NCBI GenBank assembly: GCA_018657955.1
Contig: JABHWD010000020.1
Location: 1-64,000 of the forward strand
Length of the DNA stretch: 64,000 nt
Origin: Flavobacteriaceae bacterium
GTDB taxonomy: Bacteria; Bacteroidota; Bacteroidia; Flavobacteriales; Flavobacteriaceae
Direction: 5' to 3'
In this document: in pieces, positions 1 through 9,632 of the stretch
How positions within the stretch are numbered: position 1 is the first letter of the stretch
How the letters are laid out: each line of letters begins with the position of its first letter
The notes under the pieces: generated by a model
The model's database searches: none
Told to the model about the DNA's origin: nothing
What the model saw: the letters and a program-made list of their open reading frames with translations, nothing else
Position numbers and translations under genes: made by a program

Positions 1-3000
1 AGAGCTAAAGTAAGATAGTATTACATTTTGGCCTGCAATAATTTCGTCATTCTTGGTGGTTATATCAAATACTTCAACCATGTCTCCAGAATTATTGTAA
101 TCACATAATTCATAGTCAGTAACCTCTATTACTGCTAGTGGGTTGACAACAAGACCTTGAGTAGTTGTGGCATAACATCCTGTTGTATTATTCTCTAGAC
201 GAACAATAATTTCTTGTGCACTAAGTACCGTATTATTAAAAGGTGTTGATAATACATTAGTTCCAGCATCCGCATCTTCTTGCGACTGATGATAAGTAAC
301 TGATATTCCTGTTTGACCATTTAGAATTGTATCATCTAAAGAAGTTAGATCAAATGTTCCCACACCATCATAATCATCATCACATACCTCAACAACAGGC
401 GGTGTAATTACCTCAGGAATAGGATTTACAATAAGCTCTAGGGTAGTGGTTGCATAACAAGCAGTAGCATCATCCTCTAGTCTTACATATACTATCTGAC
501 CATCAGCAGTTGTATTAAGATAAGGATCTGTAATTGGATTATCCCCACTCTCAGCATCCTCTTGTAACTCATAATAAGAAACACTGATGCCTGTTTGACC
601 ATTTAATATCTCAATATCTTTATCCGTTAAATTAAACGAAGTAATCCCATTATAATCATCATCACACTCCTCTAATGCAGTAGGTACTATAACATCGGGT
701 GGATTAATACTATTTAATTCAAAACTTGCTATTGAATAACAATCTGGATAGGTATTTTCTATAATTCTAGCATATATAGTTTGAGAAAAAGGAATAATGT
801 TATCATATGCATCAGTTGAAATGATAGGATTTGTATTATTTTCAGCATTTTCTTGAGTCTCAAAATAATCTATAGTGTATTCTGAGGGAGTTAATTGTGC
901 TATAATATTTGAATTTTGCTGGGTTATATCAAAAATAGCATCACCATCATTTTCTAGATTATCACAAGAGTCAAGAGCCGGTAATGACTCAACTGTTTGA
1001 GGAACATAGAATTCAACAATAATATCATCATTACTAACACATTCTTGGGATAAAGCTACATCCACACTATACTCGCCAGGTTCTGAAACAATTAATGTAG
1101 ATTCAACCTCACCTACTATTTCTACACCATTGTTATACCATACATAACTAGCTCCTTCAAAAGAAGTATCAATTTGAGTGTCAATCGTATAAGTACCCCC
1201 ATCACATGGTGATAATCCAGTTGGAACAAGAATATCATCTCCAAGATTAATGCCTAGATCAAAACTACCTGCTTCTAAAAAAACTGCAGAATCTAATATT
1301 GTGTCAATTGCATCAGCTACTGCTAATTTTATATGATATGTCTCTCCAATATTAACATCTGCTTCAGCGGTGAATGCTCTAGTTCTTCCATCATATTCAA
1401 TATCAGGCTGTCCAGCAGGTGTATACGAATGAAAATATTGAGGATTTGCAGCTTCACACACACTATTTGCAGGATGAATATTTGTTATTGCTATTGGTAT
1501 ATCTGTATCAGGTAAAACAGCTAGATTTGTAGTAACCCCATTTTGATCTGTTAAAAAGAAACCAAAAACATCAGAGTAAGTACATTCCCATGAACCTTGA
1601 TCATATTCTTCAGAGGCCATTATAAATCTAAAACTTAATTGGTTAGATATAGGAACAAAATCAAATTCAATAATAGATGCATTATTAGTTCCATCAGAAG
1701 GATTTGTTAAAAGAGAAGTTAGTTCATCATCACCTGGCCATCCACCTCCTCCTGAGCCTTCTCCACCACCTCCATCGTTAGGTCCTGTTCCAAAAGTAGC
1801 ATCACCTGAGGATAAAATTATACCTTCAGAGAATGTAAATCCACCACTAGGTTCACTAAAATATCCTATTCCATTAACATCATTAAAATTAGTTCCAGTA
1901 GAATAGGTAATGTTAGAAACTTCAGCACAAGGATTATTAATTAAGACCTCTGTAACTAATTCTTCAATAGTATATGTGCATTGATCAACAGTAACATTAG
2001 GAGCTATAGGTGTAGGTCCAGGAGTTATTGTTGCTGTGATTGGAATTCTACTAAAGCTATCGCATTCATCATCACTAAAAGGAGTTACCCAAAAGGTTGT
2101 TGTTGTGCTTATATCAGGATTGTAAACATTCTCTGTATAATTGGTAATAGTTATTAGACTACCTCCAGTTTCACTATCATACCAATAAACATCATTATTA
2201 ATAGATGTTGCTGTTAGACCAGTAAATTCATTATTACAGCCAACAAATTCCTCTATTGTAATATTAGGAGCAATAAGGCTTGTGCTAGAAGATAAATTAA
2301 GTTCTGGATCCCCAGGCGTACCACCATATTCTACTATAAATCCTTTTGCTTGATAGGCTCCAGAAGTATTTGTAACATTTGGAAGATCATTCCAAGATCC
2401 TACAATTCCTGTAGAATTATCAGTTATATGAGCATAATTCTCTTCACCTCCAACAGCATCGTTACAACAATCATTAGGTTCATTATTATTCCAGTTAGCA
2501 TACATTCCTGTTGCGGGTGATCCTGTCATATCTCCATTCCAAAAGTTTGTTCCAGCTTCAGGGCCAGTTACCCAATTCCAAGCTCCTTCAACACCTTCAT
2601 CACTAGCACCAATCCAGCCTACACCTGTTATTTGTTCTGCTGAAATTTGATTCTCATCTTCTGATAATATTGTAGCAAGATATCCTTGAAGTCCGTAATA
2701 TGTCATGGTTTCTGCTTGATCTCTAGCATCCTGCCAAGTAATATTTAGACTTTCAACATATACATAATAATGATCTGTAGAAGGCAGGTAATTGGCATCT
2801 CCAATAGTAAAAGAAAATGTTTTTGAGGAAGGAGTAGGATTACTGCTAAAAAATACCACATTATCTACTGCAGCTATAATATCTGAAATATTAGCAGGAT
2901 TTCCTGCGGGTCCAGTAATTTCTAATTTACCTTCAAGGGTATTCCAAGAAGTAGTTATGTTTGGATGAGCTCCAGTTAAAATTAATTGATCTTCACCTGA

Positions 3001-3210
3001 AACATAACCTGTAGAGACTTGTATATAGAAAGCATCTAAGGTTGTGTCATCAGGGTCTTCAATATTAAAAGATGTAGTAATATTTTGCTGGGTTAATGGG
3101 CAATAAGTATCATTTCCCTCAGAAGAAATTACAGGGGGCTGATTGTCTTGAGCATAAATAAAATTTATACTTACAATTAAAAAAAATAAAATGTTAACTA
3201 AAAACTTCAT
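1..3210 (-). CDS. Large secreted lectin/choice-of-anchor-L surface protein (C-terminus outside window)
   Basis: This reading frame is open from ATG at 3210 to the window edge (1070 codons, no stop), so the C-terminus is missing. Residues 1-20 form a signal peptide (hydrophobic run ending FIYA before QD). Residues about 146-297 resemble a C-type lectin domain: WQDARDQAE, GWIGASDEG, WNWVTGPE, NNNEPND, FIVEY. Residues about 435-653 match the choice-of-anchor L domain, with MASEEYDQGSWECTYSDVFG as its hallmark. Further Ig-like segments follow, then at least four units of about 95-100 residues opening with CDDDYDGxxTFDLT-like motifs near residues 750, 850, 940 and 1040. In flavobacteria such proteins usually end in a T9SS type B sorting domain, which I would expect beyond the window but cannot see. 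Its likely role is cell-surface glycan binding or adhesion. Domain naming is from motif recognition only. Confidence 0.85.
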   Translation of the reverse strand, partial: MKFLVNILFFLIVSINFIYAQDNQPPVISSEGNDTYCPLTQQNITTSFNIEDPDDTTLDAFYIQVSTGYVSGEDQLILTGAHPNITTSWNTLEGKLEITGPAGNPANISDIIAAVDNVVFFSSNPTPSSKTFSFTIGDANYLPSTDHYYVYVESLNITWQDARDQAETMTYYGLQGYLATILSEDENQISAEQITGVGWIGASDEGVEGAWNWVTGPEAGTNFWNGDMTGSPATGMYANWNNNEPNDCCNDAVGGEENYAHITDNSTGIVGSWNDLPNVTNTSGAYQAKGFIVEYGGTPGDPELNLSSSTSLIAPNITIEEFVGCNNEFTGLTATSINNDVYWYDSETGGSLITITNYTENVYNPDISTTTTFWVTPFSDDECDSFSRIPITATITPGPTPIAPNVTVDQCTYTIEELVTEVLINNPCAEVSNITYSTGTNFNDVNGIGYFSEPSGGFTFSEGIILSSGDATFGTGPNDGGGGEGSGGGGWPGDDELTSLLTNPSDGTNNASIIEFDFVPISNQLSFRFIMASEEYDQGSWECTYSDVFGFFLTDQNGVTTNLAVLPDTDIPIAITNIHPANSVCEAANPQYFHSYTPAGQPDIEYDGRTRAFTAEADVNIGETYHIKLAVADAIDTILDSAVFLEAGSFDLGINLGDDILVPTGLSPCDGGTYTIDTQIDTSFEGASYVWYNNGVEIVGEVESTLIVSEPGEYSVDVALSQECVSNDDIIVEFYVPQTVESLPALDSCDNLENDGDAIFDITQQNSNIIAQLTPSEYTIDYFETQENAENNTNPIISTDAYDNIIPFSQTIYARIIENTYPDCYSIASFELNSINPPDVIVPTALEECDDDYNGITSFNLTDKDIEILNGQTGISVSYYELQEDAESGDNPITDPYLNTTADGQIVYVRLEDDATACYATTTLELIVNPIPEVITPPVVEVCDDDYDGVGTFDLTSLDDTILNGQTGISVTYHQSQEDADAGTNVLSTPFNNTVLSAQEIIVRLENNTTGCYATTTQGLVVNPLAVIEVTDYELCDYNNSGDMVEVFDITTKNDEIIAGQNVILSYFSS

Positions 3211-3240
3211 TAAATTATTAAGATGATTCAATAATCGTTC

Positions 3241-3248
3241 CAAATATA
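3241..3248 (-). promoter_or_regulatory. Candidate -7 box (TATATTTG) for the lectin-like gene
   Basis: The minus strand reads TATATTTG, matching the flavobacterial -7 element TAnnTTTG, 30 nt upstream of the ATG at 3210. No TTG lies at the usual 17-23 nt spacing, so this is a half-site only. Confidence 0.4.
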
Positions 3249-3414
3249 TTACTTTGAATGAACTATTCTGATTATTTCTCTATCAAGTTCTGCAAAAAAA
3301 TCTTTTTTATTTTATTATAATATACTAAATGTGAAGATAAATTATTATAGATAAATATTTGAAATTAATTATAAATTATATGAGATCATATATCATATAA
3401 ACCATCAAGTTTAT

Positions 3415-3422
3415 TACATTTG
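3415..3422 (+). promoter_or_regulatory. Candidate -7 box (TACATTTG) for sucC
   Basis: TACATTTG matches TAnnTTTG and ends 29 nt before the sucC ATG. No well-spaced upstream TTG is visible. The intergenic region 3211-3451 is otherwise plain AT-rich spacer between divergent genes. Confidence 0.4.
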
Positions 3423-3451
3423 TTTTTCTAATATTTAGAATACTAATTTTT

Positions 3452-4651
3452 ATGAATTTACACGAATACCAGGGAAAGGATATCTTAAATAGTTTTGGAG
3501 TTAATATACAAAGAGGTATAGTAGCATCTAATTCTGAAGATGCTGTAATAGCAGCTAAAAAATTATCTAATGATACAGGAACGAGTTGGTTTGTAATCAA
3601 AGCGCAAGTACATGCAGGTGGTAGAGGTAAAGGAGGTGGTGTTAAGATTGCCAAAAATATTGATGAGGTTAGAGAAATTTCAAGTCAAATTATAGGCATG
3701 AACTTAGTTACTCCTCAAACATCAGCTTCTGGTAAAAAAGTACATCAAGTTTTAATAGCAGAAGATGTTTATTATCCTGGAGATTCTGAAATTCAAGAAT
3801 TCTATATGTCTGTTCTATTGAATAGAAAAACTAGTAAAAACATGATTATGTATTCTACCGAGGGTGGAGTTGATATTGAATCTGTAGCTGAGAAGACACC
3901 GCACTTAATACACACAGTTGATATAGATCCAGAATCTGGTTTAAGTAATGAAGAGGCTTGTAAAATAGCTGATAACTTAGGATTAAACGGAAATGCTCAT
4001 AATCAGATGGTTGAATTTGTAAGGTCACTTTATAATGCATATAATAAATCTGATTCATCTTTATTTGAGATTAATCCAGTTATTAAAACAAGTGATGATA
4101 AAATTTTAGCTGTTGATGCTAAAGTAACAATTGATGATAATTCATTATTTAGGCATGAAGATTATTTAAAATTAAGAGATATAAGAGAAGAGAATCCAAT
4201 TGAAGTAGAAGCTAAAAAAGCTGGTTTAAATTACGTTGATTTGGACGGAAATGTAGGCTGCATGGTTAATGGAGCTGGATTAGCAATGGCAACAATGGAT
4301 TTAATTAAGCAGGCTGGTGGAGATCCAGCAAACTTCTTAGATGTTGGTGGTACAGCAGACAGTGAAAGAGTTGAGACAGCTTTTAGAATTATTTTAAAGG
4401 ATCCAAATGTAAAAGCAATTCTTGTAAATATATTTGGAGGTATTGTTAGATGTGATAGGGTGGCTAATGGAATTGTTGATGCTTATAAAAACATGAAAGA
4501 TACTATCAGTATTCCTATTATTGTACGACTTCAAGGGACAAACTCTGAAATTGCAAAACAAATAATTGATTCATCAGGGTTAAATTTCTTCAGCGCTACA
4601 GAGTTTAAGGAAGCTGCAGATAAAGTTCAAGAAGTTTTAAACTCAAATTAA
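3452..4651 (+). CDS. sucC: Succinyl-CoA ligase (ADP-forming) subunit beta
   Basis: This is the nucleotide-binding beta subunit of succinyl-CoA synthetase, which interconverts succinyl-CoA and succinate in the TCA cycle with substrate-level phosphorylation. The 399 aa match the family length. The N-terminus MNLHEYQGKDIL is characteristic. The ATP-grasp lysine and glycine-rich loop lie at about 50-63 (KAQVHAGGRGKGGG). The CoA-ligase part carries GGTADSE near 297 and FGGIVRCD near 328. The alpha subunit SucD is not in this window, so the genes are unlinked here. The gene is monocistronic by position. Its TAA stop sits inside the palindrome TTAA that is also the stop of the convergent uvrB. Confidence 0.97.
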   Translation: MNLHEYQGKDILNSFGVNIQRGIVASNSEDAVIAAKKLSNDTGTSWFVIKAQVHAGGRGKGGGVKIAKNIDEVREISSQIIGMNLVTPQTSASGKKVHQVLIAEDVYYPGDSEIQEFYMSVLLNRKTSKNMIMYSTEGGVDIESVAEKTPHLIHTVDIDPESGLSNEEACKIADNLGLNGNAHNQMVEFVRSLYNAYNKSDSSLFEINPVIKTSDDKILAVDAKVTIDDNSLFRHEDYLKLRDIREENPIEVEAKKAGLNYVDLDGNVGCMVNGAGLAMATMDLIKQAGGDPANFLDVGGTADSERVETAFRIILKDPNVKAILVNIFGGIVRCDRVANGIVDAYKNMKDTISIPIIVRLQGTNSEIAKQIIDSSGLNFFSATEFKEAADKVQEVLNSN

Positions 4652-6642
4652 GTTTTAGACTGCAGCATTTTTTTTAGTTTCTTTATGTCATCTCTATATT
4701 TAGCTGCAATAATAAAATCCAATTCTTTAGCTGCTATTTCCATTTTCTTTCTAGTTTTTCTTATTTCTTTTTCTATATCAGAATTTTTTAATGGTAAATT
4801 AAATTCTTTAGAATTTATATTTAAAAAAGTATCATCATTAATTAATAATTTCCTGCTAAGCGGATTTTTTATTTTTCTAGTAATAGCCTTAGGTTTAATT
4901 TTATATTTTTTGTTATAACTATTTTGTTTTTTTCTTCTATAGTTGGTTTCATTAATTGTTTTTTCCATACTTCCAGTAATATTGTCAGCATATAATATTG
5001 CAGATCCATTAATATGTCTTGCAGCTCTACCAATTGTTTGAGTGAGTGACCTACTTGATCTCAAGAAGCCTTCCTTGTCAGCATCTAGAATAGCTACAAG
5101 TGAAACTTCGGGAAGATCTAATCCTTCTCGTAATAAATTTACTCCAATAAGCACATCAAATTTATCTTCACGCAATCCTTGTATTATTTCTACTCGATCA
5201 AGTGTATCAACATCAGAATGAATATATTTACATTTAATATTTAATTTGCTAAAAAAATTAGTTAATTCTTCAGACATTTTTTTAGTTAAAGTAGTAACCA
5301 GAATCTTCTCTTTCTTATTTATTCTAGTATGAATTTCATTAATTAAATCATCTATTTGATTTTTTATTGGTTTAACTGTTATTATAGGATCTAAAAGACC
5401 AGTAGGTCTTATTATTTGTTCAGTATAAATTCCTTCACATTTTGATAATTCATAATCTGCTGGAGTAGCACTTACAAAAATTATATTTTTTTGCAGATTT
5501 TCAAATTCTTCAAATTTTAAAGGTCTGTTGTCAAGCGCTGCAGGAAGTCTAAAACCATAATCAACTAAATTTTCTTTTCTACTTCTATCACCACCATACA
5601 TTGCTCTAACCTGAGGAATAGTAACATGACTTTCATCAATTATTGTCAAGAAATCGTTTTGAAAATAATCAATTAAACAAAAAGGTCTTTTACCAGGCTT
5701 TCTGCCATCAAAATATCTTGAATAGTTCTCAATTCCAGAGCAATAACCTAATTCTTGCATCATTTCTAAATCAAACTCTGTCCTTTCTTTAAGTCTTTTA
5801 GCATCTAAAATTTTACCACAATCATTAAAATAATTGTATTGTTTAATTAAATCTTCTTGAATTTGTTTTATTGCATCATTAATAACATTTGGAGATGTAA
5901 CAAAAATATTTGCCGGATAAATTTCTATAGATTTATGAGAATTTAGTATTTCATTGGTATTTGTATTAAAGGATTCAATTTCCTCAATTTCATCTCCAAA
6001 AAAATGAATTTTATAACCAAAGTCTGCATATGCAGGAAAAACATCAATAGTATCCCCTTTAATTCGAAAATTACCCTGTTTAAAACCATCATTATCTCTT
6101 GAATATAAACTTTGAACTAATTTATTTAAAAGTATAGTTCTAGTAATATTTGTATTAATATCAACGGTTATAATATTTTCTTTAAATTGTTCTGGATTAC
6201 CCATTCCGTAGATACATGAAACAGAAGCTACTACAATAACATCCTTTCTCTCAGACAATAAAGATGATGTAGTGCTAAGTCTTAATTTTTCTATTTCATC
6301 ATTAATTGATAGATCTTTTTCAATATAAATTCCCGAAGAAGGAATATATGCTTCAGGTTGATAATAATCATAATAGGAAACAAAGTATTCAACTAAATTA
6401 TCGGGAAAAAAATACTTAAATTCAGCGTATAATTGTGCCGCTAATGTTTTATTATGAGCTAAAACTAATGTTGGTTTTTGAGTTCTCTCAATAACATTTG
6501 CTACAGTATATGTTTTTCCTGATCCTGTAACACCTAATAGTGTTTGAAATTTTTCATTAGATTCAATTCCTTTAACAAGTTGATCAATAGCTTCTGGTTG
6601 ATCGCCTGTTGGAGAAAAATCAGATTTTAGTTTGAATCTCAT
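4648..6642 (-). CDS. uvrB: Excinuclease ABC subunit UvrB
   Basis: UvrB is the damage-verification helicase-like subunit of nucleotide excision repair. It is loaded by UvrA and recruits UvrC for incision. The 664 aa are close to the family norm. Walker A is GVTGSGKT at 37-44. The DNA-clamping beta-hairpin motif YDYYQPEAYIP starts at 91. The DESH box of Walker B is near 338. The helicase motif GRAARH lies in the C-terminal half. The final 35 residues form the UVR domain that contacts UvrC. The ATG at 6642 is the only sensible start. Neither uvrA nor uvrC is in the window. The gene lies 11 nt downstream of the pRiA4b-type gene and probably shares its transcript. Confidence 0.97.
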   Translation of the reverse strand: MRFKLKSDFSPTGDQPEAIDQLVKGIESNEKFQTLLGVTGSGKTYTVANVIERTQKPTLVLAHNKTLAAQLYAEFKYFFPDNLVEYFVSYYDYYQPEAYIPSSGIYIEKDLSINDEIEKLRLSTTSSLLSERKDVIVVASVSCIYGMGNPEQFKENIITVDINTNITRTILLNKLVQSLYSRDNDGFKQGNFRIKGDTIDVFPAYADFGYKIHFFGDEIEEIESFNTNTNEILNSHKSIEIYPANIFVTSPNVINDAIKQIQEDLIKQYNYFNDCGKILDAKRLKERTEFDLEMMQELGYCSGIENYSRYFDGRKPGKRPFCLIDYFQNDFLTIIDESHVTIPQVRAMYGGDRSRKENLVDYGFRLPAALDNRPLKFEEFENLQKNIIFVSATPADYELSKCEGIYTEQIIRPTGLLDPIITVKPIKNQIDDLINEIHTRINKKEKILVTTLTKKMSEELTNFFSKLNIKCKYIHSDVDTLDRVEIIQGLREDKFDVLIGVNLLREGLDLPEVSLVAILDADKEGFLRSSRSLTQTIGRAARHINGSAILYADNITGSMEKTINETNYRRKKQNSYNKKYKIKPKAITRKIKNPLSRKLLINDDTFLNINSKEFNLPLKNSDIEKEIRKTRKKMEIAAKELDFIIAAKYRDDIKKLKKMLQSKT

Positions 6643-6653
6643 ATTTAAAATTA

Positions 6654-7154
6654 TTAATAATAATCATCATGATCATCTTCACTATAGCTTTCTAAATCTT
6701 CATCATCTATTATTTCACTTTTTTCTGACTTAAATTTTTTTTCGGGAGCTTTTTCAGGTATTTCTCCTTTACTAAAAATTGTATTAGGATAATCAATTCC
6801 TTTAATTCCTTCTGCAACTTCAACCAGTTGAACAAGGAATGTCCACATATTTAAAAAATCATAGACATAAATCAGCTTGCTATTTTGACTATTAATTACA
6901 TCACCAATTAGTACATCACTCATAAGTTTATTATTCTGATCTTGATCTTCAAAATTAAAAAGTGAAATTTCTTCTCCCTGATTCCATTGATTATCGGAAA
7001 GATAAAATGATGCTATTTCATTATTATTAAAACCAAATGAAGTAATAATAGATTTATGAAATTCTACCAAGGAGTCCTTTTTATTTATTTCAATATCTCT
7101 AAGAATATCATCTTCTGTGTCGTTGTCTAGTATAACTCTAAATCTGTAAATCAT
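6654..7154 (-). CDS. pRiA4b ORF-3-like (PF07929-type) conserved protein
   Basis: The 166-aa protein begins MIYRFRVILDNDTEDDILRD, the pattern of the plasmid pRiA4b ORF-3 family (also labelled IS1096 passenger TnpR family). That family name reflects its first description and does not mean a mobile element is present here. The fold should be a small alpha/beta domain in the first ~130 residues, with a hydrophobic segment YVYDFLNMWTFLVQLVEV near 95-112. A strongly acidic tail, SEDDHDDYY, closes the protein. The function is unknown. It sits just upstream of uvrB and downstream of the ctaA stop, a position suggesting it leads the uvrB transcript. Confidence 0.8.
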   Translation of the reverse strand: MIYRFRVILDNDTEDDILRDIEINKKDSLVEFHKSIITSFGFNNNEIASFYLSDNQWNQGEEISLFNFEDQDQNNKLMSDVLIGDVINSQNSKLIYVYDFLNMWTFLVQLVEVAEGIKGIDYPNTIFSKGEIPEKAPEKKFKSEKSEIIDDEDLESYSEDDHDDYY

Positions 7155-7172
7155 CTGCTGTTTTATAGTTTA

Positions 7173-7180
7173 CAAATGTA
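7173..7180 (-). promoter_or_regulatory. Candidate -7 box (TACATTTG) for the pRiA4b-type/uvrB unit
   Basis: The minus strand reads TACATTTG, ending 18 nt before the ATG at 7154, in the short gap behind ctaA. No TTG lies at the expected distance. Confidence 0.4.
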
Positions 7181-7190
7181 TTAAATTTTG

Positions 7191-8207
7191 TTACTTACTA
7201 AAGCGATGTAGTGTAAATGTCATCGAGCTAAGAAGCAAGAATGCACCTATCTGATGTGCAATCCCAAGCCATAAAGGAACTTGTAGTAAGATAGTTAGCA
7301 CCCCTAGAAGTGATTGAAGGCCAACTAATAGAAGAATGGAGTTTAGACCATTTAATTGGTGGTTAGAAACTGCTATTTTTTTACCTTTTAAATAAATTAT
7401 TACTACTGATAAAACTACAATAAATGCTAGAATACGATGAACAAATTGAACTCCACTTCTACCTTCAATAAAGTTTTTATACACTGGAGTTTTTTCAATT
7501 AAAACCGTTTCATGCATGAATTTCCCTTCACTCATCATAGGCCAATGATTATGAATAAAACCAGCATCTAAACCAGCCACAAATGCTCCATATATTATTT
7601 GAATAAATAGTATTATTAAACTAATTCTTATTAGGTTCCTATATGCTTTGTTTATAGTCTGTTTTATAGGAAAAATTAAATCTAGAGCAACCCATAATGT
7701 AAAGGCAAAAGTTGCAAAGGCAGTTGTTAAATGTGCAGCTAGCCTGTAATGACTTACATCAGGTCTATCAACTAAGCCACTTTTTACCATATACCACCCT
7801 AAAAATCCTTGAAAACCTCCAAGAATTAGTAGTATTATGGTTTTTTTTATTGTGGATTTATTTAATTGTCTAGTTATTAAAAAATACAGAAAAGGAATAA
7901 TAAAGACTAGCCCTATAGCTCTTCCAATAGCTCTATGTAACCATTCCCAAAAAAAAATACCTTTAAATTCTTTTAAACTTATATTGCTATTTAGTTTTTG
8001 ATATTCTGGATATTGTTTATAGAGCTCAAATGCTTCTTGCCATTGCTGATCATTAATTGGAGGAATCGTTCCTGAAATTAGTTTATAATCTGGGATTGAC
8101 AATCCTGAATGAGTTAATCTAGTTATTCCTCCAACAACTACCATAATAAAAATTAGAGCACATCCTGTAAAAAGCCAATAAATTACCTTTTTATTATCTC
8201 TTTTCAT
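7191..8207 (-). CDS. ctaA: Heme A synthase (COX15/CtaA family)
   Basis: This membrane enzyme hydroxylates and oxidises heme O to heme A for aa3-type cytochrome oxidase. The 338 aa begin with a cytosolic stretch and a first membrane helix, and contain the family motif GGITRLTHSGLSIPDY (about 26-41). Heme-ligand histidine motifs are visible in the paired half-bundles: HRAIGRAIG, HYRLAAHLTTA, FVHRILAF and IAHQIGAFLL. About eight membrane helices are apparent. The gene overlaps the 3' end of cca by 14 bp, so the two are co-transcribed. Its presence implies an aerobic respiratory chain with heme A. Confidence 0.95.
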   Translation of the reverse strand: MKRDNKKVIYWLFTGCALIFIMVVVGGITRLTHSGLSIPDYKLISGTIPPINDQQWQEAFELYKQYPEYQKLNSNISLKEFKGIFFWEWLHRAIGRAIGLVFIIPFLYFLITRQLNKSTIKKTIILLILGGFQGFLGWYMVKSGLVDRPDVSHYRLAAHLTTAFATFAFTLWVALDLIFPIKQTINKAYRNLIRISLIILFIQIIYGAFVAGLDAGFIHNHWPMMSEGKFMHETVLIEKTPVYKNFIEGRSGVQFVHRILAFIVVLSVVIIYLKGKKIAVSNHQLNGLNSILLLVGLQSLLGVLTILLQVPLWLGIAHQIGAFLLLSSMTFTLHRFSK

Positions 8208-9615
8208 TTGCTATGAGACCTAGTTTTTTCCCCTCTTCCAGCATAAGCTTGTATGCAGCATTATAATCATTTTTAATATCACCTTCTAGAATAGCCTCTT
8301 TAATAGCCTCTTTAATTTGACCTATTGACTTACAAGGATTAAGATCAAATGTTTCCATAATTTCCTTGCCACTAATAGGTGGCTGAAAATTTCTGATATT
8401 ATCTCTTTCTTCAACTTCAATAATCTTATTCCTTACAATTTTGAAGTTTTGAAGGTATTTCTTAAATCTTTCTTTATTTTTAGTTGTTATATCTGCCTCA
8501 CATAGAGTCATAAGATCATCAACACTTTCTCCAGCATCAAATATTAATCTTCTAACAGCAGAATCAGTTACATTTTCTTGCGCAAGAACAATAGGTCTTG
8601 AGCTCATTAAAACAATTTTTTGAACATATTTCATTTTATCATTTAACGGCATTTTTAATCGCTTAAAAATTTTATATACCATCTTGCTTCCCTCAAATTC
8701 ATGTCCATGAAAAGTCCAACCTATTTTACTGTTAAATTTTTTAGTTGGCATTTTACCAACATCATGCAGAAGTGCAGCCCATCTTAACCATAGATTATCT
8801 GTCACTTTACTTATATTATCTACAACTTCTAATGTGTGATAAAAATTATCTTTATGAGTTTGTCCTTCGATTTCATCTATACCCTTTAGGGAAGATATTT
8901 CAGGTAAAATAATGTTTAGAAGACCAGTTTCTTCTAATAAAGAAAATCCATATGAAGGTTTTGGACTTAATAGAACTCTATTTATTTCTTCAACTATTCT
9001 CTCTTTTGTAATAATATTAATTCTAGAGTTTAAATTAGATATTACGTCTAACAAATCTTTATTTATATTGAAATCGAAATTACTAGCAAACCTTATTGCC
9101 CTTAACATTCTCAGAGGATCATCATTAAAAGTAATCTGAGGATCAAGAGGAGTTCTAATCACTTTTGATTTAATATCTTCTAATCCATTGTGGTAATCTA
9201 TTAGTTTCCCATAATTTTTTTTGTTCAAACCTATGGCAAGACTATTTATTGTAAAATCTCTTCTTTTAATATCATCCTCTAATGTGCCTTGTGATACCTG
9301 AGGGTTTCTGCTATTAGGACTATATGATTCCTTTCTGGCTCCAACAAATTCAATATCATAATTTGAATATTTAAGCATTGCAGTTCCATAGGTTTTAAAA
9401 ATTTTTACCTTAGAAGTGTTTTTCAGGTTTTTAGACACTAATTCAGCCATCTCTATTCCACTTCCAATAACTACAATATCAATATCTTTAGATTCTCTTT
9501 CTAAAAAATAATCTCTAACAAAACCTCCAATAACATAGCAGTCTAAACCTATTTCATCTGCACAATTAGAAATTGTTTTAAAAAGTTTATTCTTAATAGC
9601 CTCTTCAAATTTCAT
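8194..9615 (-). CDS. cca: CCA tRNA nucleotidyltransferase with HD domain
   Basis: This enzyme adds or repairs the 3'-CCA of tRNAs. The class II nucleotidyltransferase head has VIGGFVRD at about 28-35 and the metal-binding DIDIVVIG at 44-51. The RNA-binding/PolyA_pol region follows, including RRDFTINSLA and DDPLRMLRAIRFA. An HD phosphohydrolase motif WAALLHDVGKMP lies near 275-287. The 473 aa fit the HD-containing bacterial subtype. Both tRNA genes in this window lack an encoded CCA, so the enzyme is needed for tRNA maturation. Transcription continues into ctaA through a 14-bp overlap; tsaC lies 17 nt upstream on the same strand. Confidence 0.95.
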   Translation of the reverse strand: MKFEEAIKNKLFKTISNCADEIGLDCYVIGGFVRDYFLERESKDIDIVVIGSGIEMAELVSKNLKNTSKVKIFKTYGTAMLKYSNYDIEFVGARKESYSPNSRNPQVSQGTLEDDIKRRDFTINSLAIGLNKKNYGKLIDYHNGLEDIKSKVIRTPLDPQITFNDDPLRMLRAIRFASNFDFNINKDLLDVISNLNSRINIITKERIVEEINRVLLSPKPSYGFSLLEETGLLNIILPEISSLKGIDEIEGQTHKDNFYHTLEVVDNISKVTDNLWLRWAALLHDVGKMPTKKFNSKIGWTFHGHEFEGSKMVYKIFKRLKMPLNDKMKYVQKIVLMSSRPIVLAQENVTDSAVRRLIFDAGESVDDLMTLCEADITTKNKERFKKYLQNFKIVRNKIIEVEERDNIRNFQPPISGKEIMETFDLNPCKSIGQIKEAIKEAILEGDIKNDYNAAYKLMLEEGKKLGLIANEKR

Positions 9616-9632
9616 TTATAATAGTATTTTCT

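Noticed and set aside
6654-7154. Mobile-element origin suggested by the pRiA4b/IS1096 family name
   Set aside because: The name is historical. No transposase, inverted repeats or target duplications surround this conserved chromosomal gene.
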